Notes: generated by a model not told the origin, from the sequence alone. Shown: positions 18,595 to 27,528, counted from the first letter of the stretch. The stretch: DNA of 64,000 nt from Maribacter_C sp047345145 (GCF_047345145.1 NZ_JBLFER010000007.1:1-64000), one strand, 5' to 3'. Numbers and translations are program-made.

Positions 18595-19330
18595 CTATTT
18601 CCGCAAGAAAAATTTGGCTTTCGGTAACTAAGAATTCAATTAATTCAAACTCGTTCTCTTTTTTTAAAAGAGATTGGGTAGGCATTTTTGTATCGCAATA
18701 AAATAAAAAAGCATCGATCTTATCTTGTGGAAGCTGAAGATCTACCACAAAAAATTCATCGTCATAGACTTGACGCATTACTTCACTCACCTTTAAGGGA
18801 GCCTTTTCTTCGGTCTTATTCTTTTTTAGGGCTTTAGCCAATGCCTTGTAGATTCCAACAAAGTTTAGACCATTTTGCATACCACGCTCAGACTGAGAAA
18901 GTCCGATGTTCTCGACCTCAGATGAACGATCGATTTCATATTCAAACTCTTCCTTTAAAATTTTATTCTTAACCTGTAAAAAGCGTTCTTGCTGCTCAGG
19001 GGTAACAACTACCTCTTCTAGCTCTGTAACTTTCTCATTTACTTCAATTACCAATCGGTTGTTCTTTAGAATTTCGTCAGTGATTTTTACGATTTCAATC
19101 TGATAATTAAGCGCAGAAAAAACCAATTCATCATCAACTTTAACTCGAATAGCATATTCCCCATTTTCATTAGTAATTGTTGCCATTTCAGAGGTAGCAT
19201 TAATTACATTTTCATTAGGCACACTTACATTACGATAGAGCACTTTACCCCGTAAAATAACCCGGCCATCCTCTTGTGAAATTGCAGATAGTGAAAATAA
19301 AAATGTAATAACAAGTAAAAATTGTTTCAT
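18581..19330 (-). CDS. Carboxypeptidase-regulatory-like domain protein, tandem paralogue 1
   Basis: This 249-residue protein, first of the four-gene array, has a signal (ends AISQ), a sandwich domain (GKVLYRNVSVPNENVINATSEMATITNENGEYAI), the linker ELEEVVVTPEQQERFLQ, and a shorter, more divergent C-terminus (FLFYCDTKMP). It lacks the PYNLTG and YRKNN signatures of the other three, so it is the oldest or most diverged member. It heads the leftward operon and is divergent from the fibre-like cluster. Confidence 0.72.
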   Translation of the reverse strand: MKQFLLVITFLFSLSAISQEDGRVILRGKVLYRNVSVPNENVINATSEMATITNENGEYAIRVKVDDELVFSALNYQIEIVKITDEILKNNRLVIEVNEKVTELEEVVVTPEQQERFLQVKNKILKEEFEYEIDRSSEVENIGLSQSERGMQNGLNFVGIYKALAKALKKNKTEEKAPLKVSEVMRQVYDDEFFVVDLQLPQDKIDAFLFYCDTKMPTQSLLKKENEFELIEFLVTESQIFLAEIDDKK

Positions 19331-19578
19331 ATCTCGTTTTTAATCTAAAACATTCCTTCGCTTTATGCGTAGGGTATTCCTGTTCTTAGTGGTTATAAAG
19401 AAAATATAAGTTTAGGTCTAAAAAAAAATAGCGTCACTAAACTTTTGTTAATTTGTAATCGTACATATTTGTAGTTTTAAAAAAGTAAGAATTTACTATC
19501 TTTTTAAAAAATAAGCACAATTGAAATATTTCAACCGCTTTTCACCCTACTCAACACCCATTTTATCTAGTAAAATGA
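19331..19578. other. Divergent AT-rich region before the fibre-like cluster
   Basis: This region separates the leftward four-paralogue operon from the rightward fibre-like cluster; with the preferred start at 19639 the gap is 308 bp. It is AT-rich with no plausible gene. A perfect 14-bp palindrome, TTGAAATATTTCAA, lies at 19521-19534 and could be an operator. Confidence 0.5.
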
Positions 19579-19598
19579 GTGGTTTGCTTATGGACAGT

Positions 19599-19606
19599 TA
19601 TTTTTG
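19599..19606 (+). promoter_or_regulatory. Candidate -7 box for the fibre-like cluster
   Basis: TATTTTTG matches TAnnTTTG 33 nt before the ATG at 19639. It falls inside the extended reading frame that begins at 19579, which argues that the true start is 19639. The nearest upstream TTTG (19583-19586) is closer than standard -33 spacing. Confidence 0.4.
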
Positions 19607-19638
19607 TTTGTTTGCTCACCGAAACACCCCTTGTTCCT

Positions 19639-22600
19639 ATGAGAGATTCATTTAAATTCCTACTTCTTGCTTTTTTTATCAGTGCAACCTTAAGTTCACA
19701 GGTAAAAATCGGAGATAACCCTCAAAATATTGACCCCAGTTCTGTTCTAGAATTGGAAAGTACAGATAAAGTCTTGGTCATTACAAGGGTAACCACAGCG
19801 CAAATGAATGCCATTGTGCCTAGTTCGGGTGCTTTATGTTTCAATACTGATTTGCAAAGTGTACATTACTACAATGGTACACAATGGGTGAATATTGGTG
19901 GTAGTGGCGGAACAGGCGGAACTTTAACTGCTGATGAAATTATCAACGATCAACCCACAATTGTAATTACCTCAACGGCTACTGGAAGCAATTTCGAAGT
20001 AGCTCCAGAAAGTATTACTACAGAGCAAATAGATGATGGAACAATTAATGGAATAGACATTCAACCGAACTCAATTGGCCCAGGACTTATTCAAGATGGT
20101 TCTGTTACGCAAGTCAAGTTGTCTGAAAATTCTGTTGGTCCTGATCAATTGGACAGTGACATTATTGGTGTAAGTGTTTTCAATAATGATGCAGGTTATA
20201 TAACCGCAGGTGATGTTAATGTTGTAAGTGGTGATGCTGGTAATGTCTTAGACCCTAGACCTGATGGCGCTTTCTATGATGATTCATCTTTGCAAATGGC
20301 AATTGATCAAAATACCGATGCCATTGCTTTAGATACTGATCAAAGTGAATCTAACGAAATTCAAAACTTAAGCCTGAATGGTACTGAGATTGGTTTATCG
20401 CAAACGGCTGGCACAATAGACATAGGTCCGCTTATATCTGCCGGAGGTTCTGATAATCAAAATCTAACATTGACTGGAAATGAAATTGAAATTGAAAATG
20501 GAAATACTATTGATTTAACCCCAATTTTGGGTTCTGGCGGAACTGATAATCAGAATCTGACATTGACTGGAAATGAAATTGAAATTGAAAATGGAAATAC
20601 TATTGATTTAACACCAATTTTGGGTTCTGGTGGAACTGATAATCAGAATCTGACATTGACTGGAAATGAAATTGAAATTGAAAATGGAAATACAATTGAT
20701 TTAACACCAATTTTGGGATCTGGTGGTGGTAATCAAAATCTTTCAAGTGTTTTAGGTGAAGGTAATGATGCCAATGCTAGTGGAATTACCAACTTGACAA
20801 CGGATGGAATGGACAATACCGCTGCGGCGAATGTTGGTTTTGTAAATGCGGCTATTGCTGCTGGAACCACAACCCTAAATGACGGAACAATCTTAATTGG
20901 TGATGCTTTAAATGCGCCACAACAATTGGCAATTAGTGGCGATGCAACTATGATTAATACTGGGGTCTTAACCATTGCAGATGACGCAATAGATACTGAC
21001 AAAATTGAGAACGCCACTATTTTAGCGGAAGATCTGAACGATATGGGCGCTACCAATGGCCAAACACTTAAATGGAATGAGGACGCGATAAGTCCAGGTG
21101 TGGGCGGTTGGGAAACGGGAGATCCTGTTAGCCATACCGGAACAGCGGGCTCAATCTTTTTCGCTGATGCAACCGACCCCTTTGGCCCCACAGAAAATAA
21201 CGCAGAGTTGTTTTGGAATAATACCAATACGAACCTCGGACTAGGAACAAATACCCCCAACCCTTTGGCTAAAATGCATATCGCCAAAGCCGATGTTGGT
21301 AATTTGTTTTATGGTCTTGAATTACATAACCTCAGCGGTGTTGATGCGGGAGGTTCTGCTGCAGGAATACTTTTTTCAATAGAAGATTTAGATAGCTTTG
21401 GAAAAGGTGCTATTGCTTATGAAAGAAAAGGCATTTTTGGAAAAGGAGACTTCCATTTTCTTCAAAACACAGGAAGTTCAACAGCTAACCCCTCTCTTGC
21501 TGATGCCGTTATGACCATAAAAAATGATGGCTTTGTTGGTATAGGCACCACTGAACCTAAAGCCACTTTACACGTTAAGGATGATACCGGACCTAATCTT
21601 TCGTACGCTTTAGAAGTACAAAAAGTTAAAGGGGGTGATTCGCCAGGCTCTGGAAATTCGACAGGTATATTATTTGCTGTTGAACAAGCTGGCGATTTTG
21701 GAAAGGGTGGTCTTGTATTCGAACGCATGGGAGCCTTTGGCGTTGGAGATTTTCACTTTCTACAAAATACTCTAGCAGATACTTCTGTTCCTGAATTGAC
21801 TGATAAAGCATTTTCAATCACTAGGGATAAAGATGTTATTCTCTACGGAAATGTTATAGACAAGAATAACATCGGCGGAACCCCTTCAGCGACGTCACCA
21901 CAAAATAATTGGGTATTAACAAATACCCCAAGTGGTACGCAATGGGCAGCACCATCTGGCGGTCTTCCAAATACAGCAACAAATGGGCAAGTATTGACTT
22001 GGGATGAAGATGCCCTTGGTACAATGCCAAACGTAGGTGCTTGGGTAGCTGGAGCTGCACCTATTCCTACAGGAACAGCTGGTTCTATTTTCTTTTCCGA
22101 TGGGATGGGCGGATTGGTCGAAGATGCAGCACAGATTAGTTATGACAATACCGGTAATAGATTAAATCTTGGAGGAGGGTTTGCCAGCGAGGAACAGAAA
22201 CTAAATGTAAACGGAAATGCAAGAGCAACCGCATTTTTAGGAGCTGTTAATGGGTCGAATCCTGCGTTTCGTTTTTTCAATGATGCTGACACAGGAATGT
22301 ACAGTCAAGGTGTTGACCAGTTAACCCTTAAAGCGGGAGATCAAAACATTCTTACAGTTAGAGAAACTGCCGGAAATGGAAATCAAATTACGGCTAATGG
22401 AGCCCTAGAACTTGAAGAAGAACTAGTTGATATTACTGGAAATGTGGGTGTCGCTGGCCAAGTTCTAAATTCAACAGGAGCTGGAGTCGCATGGAGTGAG
22501 CCAGTAATATTTTCAATGGGTAAAATAAATCCTGATGGAACCAATAACATAAATGGTGCGGCATTATCCGGAAGTGCGGGAAATTATGCCATAACTTTTC

Positions 22601-22773
22601 CCTCTATGAGAACAGATGCTGATTATATCATTCAACTAACTGTTACTGGAGATTATCGAATTTTTGTAACTAATCAGACAGCTTCAGGGTTTGAAGTGTC
22701 TATCTTAAATAGCGATGGGAGTCCATTAATGAGTCCCCTACCAATCTGGTATTATACAGTTTCTGATTTTTAG
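19639..22773 (+). CDS. Large exported phage-tail-fibre-like protein
   Basis: The frame is open from 19579, but MRDSFKFLLLAFFISATLSSQ from 19639 is a clean signal peptide, giving 1044 residues. After it comes a module (VKIGDNPQNIDPSSVLELES, then GALCFNTDLQSVHYYNGTQW) that recurs in the 24161 gene. There follow low-complexity Asn/Thr/Gly repeats (three 31-residue copies of NQNLTLTGNEIEIENG), two roughly 100-residue repeats with LGLGTNTP or VGIGTTEP and GDFHFLQNT, and a beta-rich C-terminal domain (ADYIIQLTVTGDYRIFV). These are the motifs of phage tail fibres and trimeric stalks. No S74 chaperone and no T9SS C-terminal domain is present. It is probably a surface fibre or adhesin. Confidence 0.75.
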   Translation: MRDSFKFLLLAFFISATLSSQVKIGDNPQNIDPSSVLELESTDKVLVITRVTTAQMNAIVPSSGALCFNTDLQSVHYYNGTQWVNIGGSGGTGGTLTADEIINDQPTIVITSTATGSNFEVAPESITTEQIDDGTINGIDIQPNSIGPGLIQDGSVTQVKLSENSVGPDQLDSDIIGVSVFNNDAGYITAGDVNVVSGDAGNVLDPRPDGAFYDDSSLQMAIDQNTDAIALDTDQSESNEIQNLSLNGTEIGLSQTAGTIDIGPLISAGGSDNQNLTLTGNEIEIENGNTIDLTPILGSGGTDNQNLTLTGNEIEIENGNTIDLTPILGSGGTDNQNLTLTGNEIEIENGNTIDLTPILGSGGGNQNLSSVLGEGNDANASGITNLTTDGMDNTAAANVGFVNAAIAAGTTTLNDGTILIGDALNAPQQLAISGDATMINTGVLTIADDAIDTDKIENATILAEDLNDMGATNGQTLKWNEDAISPGVGGWETGDPVSHTGTAGSIFFADATDPFGPTENNAELFWNNTNTNLGLGTNTPNPLAKMHIAKADVGNLFYGLELHNLSGVDAGGSAAGILFSIEDLDSFGKGAIAYERKGIFGKGDFHFLQNTGSSTANPSLADAVMTIKNDGFVGIGTTEPKATLHVKDDTGPNLSYALEVQKVKGGDSPGSGNSTGILFAVEQAGDFGKGGLVFERMGAFGVGDFHFLQNTLADTSVPELTDKAFSITRDKDVILYGNVIDKNNIGGTPSATSPQNNWVLTNTPSGTQWAAPSGGLPNTATNGQVLTWDEDALGTMPNVGAWVAGAAPIPTGTAGSIFFSDGMGGLVEDAAQISYDNTGNRLNLGGGFASEEQKLNVNGNARATAFLGAVNGSNPAFRFFNDADTGMYSQGVDQLTLKAGDQNILTVRETAGNGNQITANGALELEEELVDITGNVGVAGQVLNSTGAGVAWSEPVIFSMGKINPDGTNNINGAALSGSAGNYAITFPSMRTDADYIIQLTVTGDYRIFVTNQTASGFEVSILNSDGSPLMSPLPIWYYTVSDF
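20452..20730 (+). repeat. Three in-frame 93-bp tandem repeats
   Basis: Units begin at 20452, 20545 and 20638, each 93 bp or 31 codons, encoding DNQNLTLTGNEIEIENG followed by NTIDLTPILGSGG. The copies differ by only a few, mostly synonymous bases. They sit in the stalk region of the fibre-like protein and could vary in copy number. Confidence 0.92.
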
Positions 22774-22785
22774 AAAACCTTTATC

Positions 22786-23949
22786 ATGAAAAAAACACTA
22801 TTCATACTATCTTGTCTTATAACGATTAGTGCATCAGCACAAACCACCGCCCTATACAACTCTGGCAATATGCAGATTCACGATGAAGGTCAAATTGGTT
22901 TTCATACCAACCTCATTAATGATGGTTCGTTTGATGAAAATTTAGGCTTAGCTGGGTTTTATGGTGAATTTCCATTGAATGTTTCAGGAGCCTTTGCTGC
23001 TACCTTTTTTGATTTAGAGATTTCCAATTCAAATTTTGTGAATTTGAGTACGGCTTTAAATTCAAGGAATAATACCAACTTTATTATGGGTGACTTTGTT
23101 ACAAATCGCTCTCAAACAGATACGTACCTTAATTTCTTGCAAAATGCAACCTCAAATGGCAGTGGTGATTTTTCAAAGGTAGATGGTTACGCCGCTGCTA
23201 GTAATCAACAAAATTTCACTTTTCCAGTGGGAGACACAGAACAATTGCGCCCGTTGGTGATGAATTCAACTGCAGTGAATGTGTTTGCCAAATGTGCTTA
23301 CTTTTTTGAGGATCCCAATAGTCCATCTGCCTTTCCATCTTCTTTTAATACGAGTATCAAATTAAATTCTATTGATGCTATCAGTACGGTGGAGTTTTGG
23401 CGTTTGGAAGGTAGTGTTCCGTCTTTTATTCAAATAAGTTGGAATGACCAAAGTAATATTTCTGCGTTGGTGCCCGATATTGCTCAGCTAGGTATTGTTG
23501 GTTGGCAAAAGTCTACTAACCAATGGGTTAGCCTAGGAGGTACTGATGGAATAGGAGACCTTTCTCAAGGTTTTATTAGTTCGGCCAGTTTCATACCTGA
23601 TGAATATGAAATTATCACCTTTGGTAATAGTTTTGAAGAAGACTCCGAAATAACTGAGTTAATAAATCCAGATGATTTTTTGGTAACTCCTAATGGAGAT
23701 GGAGTTAATGATGCCTTGATAATTCCGGAGACAGATTTATCCCCCAACAATTCGATTCAGATTTTTGACCGTTATGGTTTGAAAGTATTTGAAATGAATA
23801 ATTATACGAATGAATTTACTGGTTTCGCAACCACAAATAATTTTGTGATTTCCAAAGACAAAGGGCTTGCTTCTGGGGTTTATTTCTATATTCTCACTTT
23901 AGACGATATGAACCTTAGTTTTCAGGGATTTCTGTATCTGGCGCGATAA
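22786..23949 (+). CDS. Exported protein with gliding-type (type B) T9SS C-terminal domain, copy 1
   Basis: This 387-residue protein has a signal peptide (ends ISASAQ), an N-terminal region starting ALYNSGNMQIHDEGQIGFHTNL and containing NNTNFIMGDFVTNRS and VDGYAAASNQQNFTFPVGD, and a C-terminal sorting domain (VTPNGDGVNDALIIP, IQIFDRYGLKVFE, GVYFYILTL). The same plan recurs in the 28464 gene. The type B domain indicates export through the T9SS. It begins 12 bp after the fibre-like gene, so it may anchor or present that fibre, which lacks a T9SS signal; that is inference. Confidence 0.85.
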   Translation: MKKTLFILSCLITISASAQTTALYNSGNMQIHDEGQIGFHTNLINDGSFDENLGLAGFYGEFPLNVSGAFAATFFDLEISNSNFVNLSTALNSRNNTNFIMGDFVTNRSQTDTYLNFLQNATSNGSGDFSKVDGYAAASNQQNFTFPVGDTEQLRPLVMNSTAVNVFAKCAYFFEDPNSPSAFPSSFNTSIKLNSIDAISTVEFWRLEGSVPSFIQISWNDQSNISALVPDIAQLGIVGWQKSTNQWVSLGGTDGIGDLSQGFISSASFIPDEYEIITFGNSFEEDSEITELINPDDFLVTPNGDGVNDALIIPETDLSPNNSIQIFDRYGLKVFEMNNYTNEFTGFATTNNFVISKDKGLASGVYFYILTLDDMNLSFQGFLYLAR

Positions 23950-23964
23950 AAATTCCTTTTAAGA

Positions 23965-23978
23965 CCCATAATTATGGG
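23965..23978. repeat. Perfect 14-bp palindrome
   Basis: CCCATAATTATGGG is self-complementary, lies 15 bp after the stop of copy 1 and is followed by AT and six A residues. It could be a weak terminator or an operator for the following gene group. Confidence 0.4.
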
Positions 23979-24060
23979 ATAAAAAACAAGATTTCGACTA
24001 CTAAAAATCCTTCTATTTAGCGGTGAAATATTGTATTTTGTAAGTTATAGACTACATTAT

Positions 24061-24149
24061 TTGTTGTATTCACAACAACTCCGTAAGCCTAGACAACATA
24101 TAGTTTTACGGTCATAGTTCTCCTATTAGCTTTGTTCTTATTAGGAACT
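24061..24149 (+). promoter_or_regulatory. Leader region with three successive inverted repeats
   Basis: Upstream of the 24161 gene lie TTGTTG/CAACAA (24061-24066, 24073-24078), CCGTAA/TTACGG (24081-24086, 24106-24111) and AGTTC-TCCTA pairing with TAGGAACT (24116-24125, 24142-24149, with a bulge). The last ends 11 nt before the ATG and could control translation. No known riboswitch class was recognised. Confidence 0.3.
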
Positions 24150-24160
24150 ACTTACGCCAA

Positions 24161-25090
24161 ATGAACTTTTACAGATTACTTTTCTTCATTCTTATGATAA
24201 CATCTACCTCCGCAATTGGACAGGTCAAGGTCGGTGATAATATCAATTCTATTGACGGTAGCTCAATACTTGAACTCGAAAGCCGTAGCAAAGCACTCGT
24301 AATTACTCGTTTGACAGATGCGGAGATGAATGCCATAACACCTTTAAATGGTGCACTGGTCTACAACACAGATCTCAAGTGTATTTTCGTATTTGAGGGT
24401 GCTGTTTGGAAAAGTCTTTGTAACTCCGAAATATCGGTAACTACCTCACCAACATCACCTTTAAATGCTACCCCAGGTGACATTTGGATTGATGAAACTG
24501 ATAATAGTGTTTATGTCTGGGATGGTAATTCTTGGGAGCAAATACCCACAAACACCCGAAGTGGAATTGGCGAGCCCGCAGATGACCCATTAAGCAACCC
24601 AGTACCAGGAGATATACATGTAGATTTGAGTACTGGTGATATTTACACTTATGATGGCAATAATTGGATAGATCAAACAATCACTGCCGACAACGGATTA
24701 AGCCAAACACCAAACAAAAAAATTGAACTTGGCGGAACATTGACCAAACCCACTGAAATTATAGCAGATGCTAATAATACCTTGGCCGTTGCCGGATTAG
24801 AGGAAGTAATCGATAACAACAATCAAATTGTAACCGTCGAACCGACTACTGGGGTTTTGAGAAAAACCCCAGTTTCTGCCTTTCTTCAACAAGAAGAAAT
24901 ACTCATTATCGCTAACGAGGCTCAAACACAGTTTACTCCTCCTCTTTTGGTCACCAGTTCAAAAAAAATCAATGTGTATCGCAACGGAGTGAAGCTTGGT
25001 TATACAGTAGTAAATAATAGCACAATAGAACTGGAAGCCCCAGTTTTTTGCTATCAAAATGATGAAATCAGAATCGTACAATTTTATTAA
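24161..25090 (+). CDS. Exported tail-fibre-like protein with RNG-type C-terminal domain
   Basis: This 309-residue protein has a signal peptide (ends SAIGQ), then VKVGDNINSIDGSSILELESRSKALVITRLT, close to the opening of the 1044-residue fibre protein. Two repeats with PGDIWIDETDNSVYVWDGNSW and PGDIHVDLSTGDIYTYDGNNW follow. The C-terminal 70 residues (INVYRNGVKLGY and the closing NDEIRIVQFY) match the pattern of a short phage tail-fibre domain and are shared with the next gene. No T9SS sorting domain is present. It is probably a surface or extracellular fibre component. Confidence 0.68.
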   Translation: MNFYRLLFFILMITSTSAIGQVKVGDNINSIDGSSILELESRSKALVITRLTDAEMNAITPLNGALVYNTDLKCIFVFEGAVWKSLCNSEISVTTSPTSPLNATPGDIWIDETDNSVYVWDGNSWEQIPTNTRSGIGEPADDPLSNPVPGDIHVDLSTGDIYTYDGNNWIDQTITADNGLSQTPNKKIELGGTLTKPTEIIADANNTLAVAGLEEVIDNNNQIVTVEPTTGVLRKTPVSAFLQQEEILIIANEAQTQFTPPLLVTSSKKINVYRNGVKLGYTVVNNSTIELEAPVFCYQNDEIRIVQFY

Positions 25091-25140
25091 AAAGAATAGT
25101 AAACAATAGAAATAACAATTATTAAATAAACCCCTTTATC

Positions 25141-25848
25141 ATGAGAATTTTAAATTATCAAAAACTAGTAAAAGTCGGCGTCTTTGCTATCGCCATGTTG
25201 ACATTTGGTCTTGCAAGCGCACAACAAACCACGGGTGATGTGGCAAAAGAAGCTGACATTGTACCCGGAACTACGGCCCTTGACGGAGCTGTTCGGGTAA
25301 TTGACAACAAGGGTACCATTAAGTACCTACAATCTAAAAATGGAATTACCATGCTTTCGAATACTACTGCCGATGTAACCACAACTACCTGGCAATTGGG
25401 TGGAACCCTTACTGATGGCACTATTATAGATGTTGATGGCAACGTTTTCGCTATTGATGGTATTCCATTAGTGGATATTGCAACTGAAGATGCCTCGACC
25501 GACGCAACTGACGACTCAACCTCTGCAACCGCAACAGGCACAGGTTACACAATCTTAGTACGTGATGAAGCTACAGGTGAAACTAAAAAACTGCTTGCTA
25601 CAGATTTATTAGCAAGTGGTCACGAAAGTTTTACTGCGACAGCCGGTCAAACTGCTTATCCTCTAACAGGTGCTCCTACACTACCTGATTTCAGCAAAGT
25701 TTGGGTGTTTCGAAATGGAGCAAAACTCATCGCAAATGTTGATTACACGGTTGCAGGTTCAGATGTAACTCTGGTTCCAAATGCAACTGTACCTAATGAT
25801 TGGGCAGTCTATGCAGGGGATGTAATTGAAGTACAATTTGTAAAATAG
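25141..25848 (+). CDS. Exported Thr/Ala-rich protein with RNG-type C-terminal domain
   Basis: This 235-residue protein has a signal peptide (ends GLASAQ). The middle is rich in Thr, Ala and Asp, including TEDASTDATDDSTSATATG, a likely flexible linker. The C-terminal domain (TATAGQTAYPLT, VWVFRNGAKLIANVDYTV, AGDVIEVQFVK) is homologous by eye to the end of the 24161 protein. It starts 50 bp after that gene. It carries no sorting domain and its function is unknown beyond being fibre-like. Confidence 0.65.
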   Translation: MRILNYQKLVKVGVFAIAMLTFGLASAQQTTGDVAKEADIVPGTTALDGAVRVIDNKGTIKYLQSKNGITMLSNTTADVTTTTWQLGGTLTDGTIIDVDGNVFAIDGIPLVDIATEDASTDATDDSTSATATGTGYTILVRDEATGETKKLLATDLLASGHESFTATAGQTAYPLTGAPTLPDFSKVWVFRNGAKLIANVDYTVAGSDVTLVPNATVPNDWAVYAGDVIEVQFVK

Positions 25849-25888
25849 GTAACCTAAGATAATTGGGTATATCATTTATAGACTGGAA

Positions 25889-25896
25889 TATATTTG
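25889..25896 (+). promoter_or_regulatory. Candidate -7 box before the 26014 gene
   Basis: TATATTTG matches TAnnTTTG and has a TTG at 25863-25865, a spacer of 23 nt, the upper end of what is accepted. It would give a leader of about 110 nt for the 26014 gene. Confidence 0.35.
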
Positions 25897-26013
25897 GGGA
25901 TATCTCTATATGTCAAAATATATTCTGGTTGTAAATAAGGCCCTTGTAAACCCTTTGAATTCTAATATCCCAGTTTATCAAGTCTATGTTGATAACGAGG
26001 ATAATAAATACTA

Positions 26014-27009
26014 ATGTCAAAACTGAATCACATTCGAATTTCCAGAAAGCTCATTTTTGGCCTCCTTGCATTATTTATGCAATTCTTGGTCAATGCGCAA
26101 GAGGAAACAGTTATTGACAATAAGGGAACGCTTATTACGGTTAAAAATAATGTGGTCACCACGGCGGCAGTAGCTCCGACCAATCCTATTGAAGATGATA
26201 TCTGGTTTGACACCATCGCTGGAGAGGTTAAAGTCTATGACGGCACCGTCTGGAAAAACATTGCCCACACAGGTACTATAGGATCAATTTTCTTTGCCGG
26301 AACTGACGGCACCCCAACGGAAGACAATCCCCAACTTTTTTGGGATAATACTAACAATAGACTAGGTGTCGGTACTAATTCACCCACCAATAAATTAGAA
26401 GTTGCCGGAGCGACTCGCACACAGGGCGTTCTTAATTCTAATGGTACTGCCGGTGAACCCTCTTACCGATTTTCAAATGACACAAACACAGGGTTATTTA
26501 GGCCTGCAGCTGATGAAATAGGATTTTCTGTAGGCGGTATAGAAGCCATGAATATTGATGAAACTACGGGTAATACCACGGTGACCATTAATGAAACCAT
26601 AGATTTAGATGGACCCTTGCTCGATGAAAATGATGCCGCGGGAACCGCAGGGCAAGTATTAACTGCTACTGCTACAGGAACGGTTTGGGCAGATGCAAGC
26701 CCCATAAAGGCAATTGGAAAAGTATCTGCCGCGGGCGCAGCCATTCGTATTACACCAGGAGTTACAGTGAATCGGCTGAGTCGGGGTTATTATAGAATAA
26801 CCTTACCAGCAGGTCTAGTAGCCGACGCCAACTATATCATTCAAGTCTCACAGCTAGGACGTGGTGGTGCAGGAAATGACGATCCTGGAATATCCTACAA
26901 TAATCAAAACACAACATTTTTTGATGTAATTGTAGGGGATAATGATAATGGTGGAACTGATAGATCAAGGTTCGACGGCGAGTTTATGTTTACCATCTTA
27001 GACTTATAG
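26014..27009 (+). CDS. Exported tail-fibre-like protein
   Basis: This 331-residue protein has a signal peptide (ends LVNAQ), a module with NPIEDDIWFDTIAGEVKVYDGTVWKNI, then GSIFFAGTDGTPTEDNPQLFWDNTNNRLGVGTNSPTNKLEV and FRFSNDTNTGLFRPAADEIGF-like segments. Almost the same segments occur in the 1044-residue protein (GSIFF, FWNNTNTNLGLGTNTP, FNDADTGMYSQG). The C-terminus (YYRITLPAG, ANYIIQVSQLG) is also shared with it. GVGT-x-SP-x-x-KLEV followed by NTGLF is a hallmark of phage tail fibres. No S74 chaperone and no T9SS domain is present. Confidence 0.72.
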   Translation: MSKLNHIRISRKLIFGLLALFMQFLVNAQEETVIDNKGTLITVKNNVVTTAAVAPTNPIEDDIWFDTIAGEVKVYDGTVWKNIAHTGTIGSIFFAGTDGTPTEDNPQLFWDNTNNRLGVGTNSPTNKLEVAGATRTQGVLNSNGTAGEPSYRFSNDTNTGLFRPAADEIGFSVGGIEAMNIDETTGNTTVTINETIDLDGPLLDENDAAGTAGQVLTATATGTVWADASPIKAIGKVSAAGAAIRITPGVTVNRLSRGYYRITLPAGLVADANYIIQVSQLGRGGAGNDDPGISYNNQNTTFFDVIVGDNDNGGTDRSRFDGEFMFTILDL

Positions 27010-27010
27010 C

Positions 27011-27523
27011 ATGAAAAAACTTCTTTTTTTAGTGTTCTTGGCAGGGAGTGTCCATTGTGGTATGGCCCAAATTGAACCGGAGCTCTTGGTGAATATCACT
27101 TCTGCTACCTCCGCAGAAATGCTAAACATTACAACAGAAACAGAGGGAGCATTGATTTTTAATACCAATGATAAACGTATCTACGAATTCGATGGTACCA
27201 ATTGGCTTCGGCTTGAAGTAGAAGGCAACGCCTTAGTAGAGAGTAAAACGGAAAATTACCAAATTACAGCACTCGATGCTGGAAAAGTTTTTGTTTTTAA
27301 TAGCGCCGCCGACGTGAGTTTGACAATTCCAAGTGGTTTATCCGTAGGGTTTAATATTAGTGTATATCAAATTGGAGATGGACAAGTAACCGTAATAGGA
27401 GGTGCGGGAGTTACGATAAAAAATCGGCTATCCAGATTCAAAACTGCAGGAAAAGATGCTGGAATGGGATTAATCTGCACAGCAACAGATGTTTTCCATC
27501 TTACGGGAGACTTAAAAAAATAG
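27011..27523 (+). CDS. Small exported tail-fibre-like protein
   Basis: This 170-residue protein starts 1 bp after the previous stop. A signal peptide (ends CGMAQ) is followed by a short module (AEMLNITTETEGALIFNTNDKRIYEFDGTNWLRL) shared with the larger fibre proteins, and a C-terminal beta domain (DAGKVFVFNSAADVSLTIPSG, VTVIGGAGVTI, CTATDVFHLTGDL) of the type found in phage tail proteins. Tight spacing to both neighbours supports one operon. Confidence 0.68.
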   Translation: MKKLLFLVFLAGSVHCGMAQIEPELLVNITSATSAEMLNITTETEGALIFNTNDKRIYEFDGTNWLRLEVEGNALVESKTENYQITALDAGKVFVFNSAADVSLTIPSGLSVGFNISVYQIGDGQVTVIGGAGVTIKNRLSRFKTAGKDAGMGLICTATDVFHLTGDLKK

Positions 27524-27528
27524 CGGTC

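Noticed and set aside
20452..20730. The 93-bp repeats as a CRISPR array
   Set aside because: The repeats are contiguous, in frame and coding, with no unique spacers and no cas genes nearby.
20733..21287. A 184-residue open frame on the minus strand inside the fibre-like gene
   Set aside because: It is Val/Ala/Pro/Ser-rich with no recognisable motif or signal and lies opposite a low-complexity Asn/Thr/Ala-coding stretch, the usual cause of antisense open frames.
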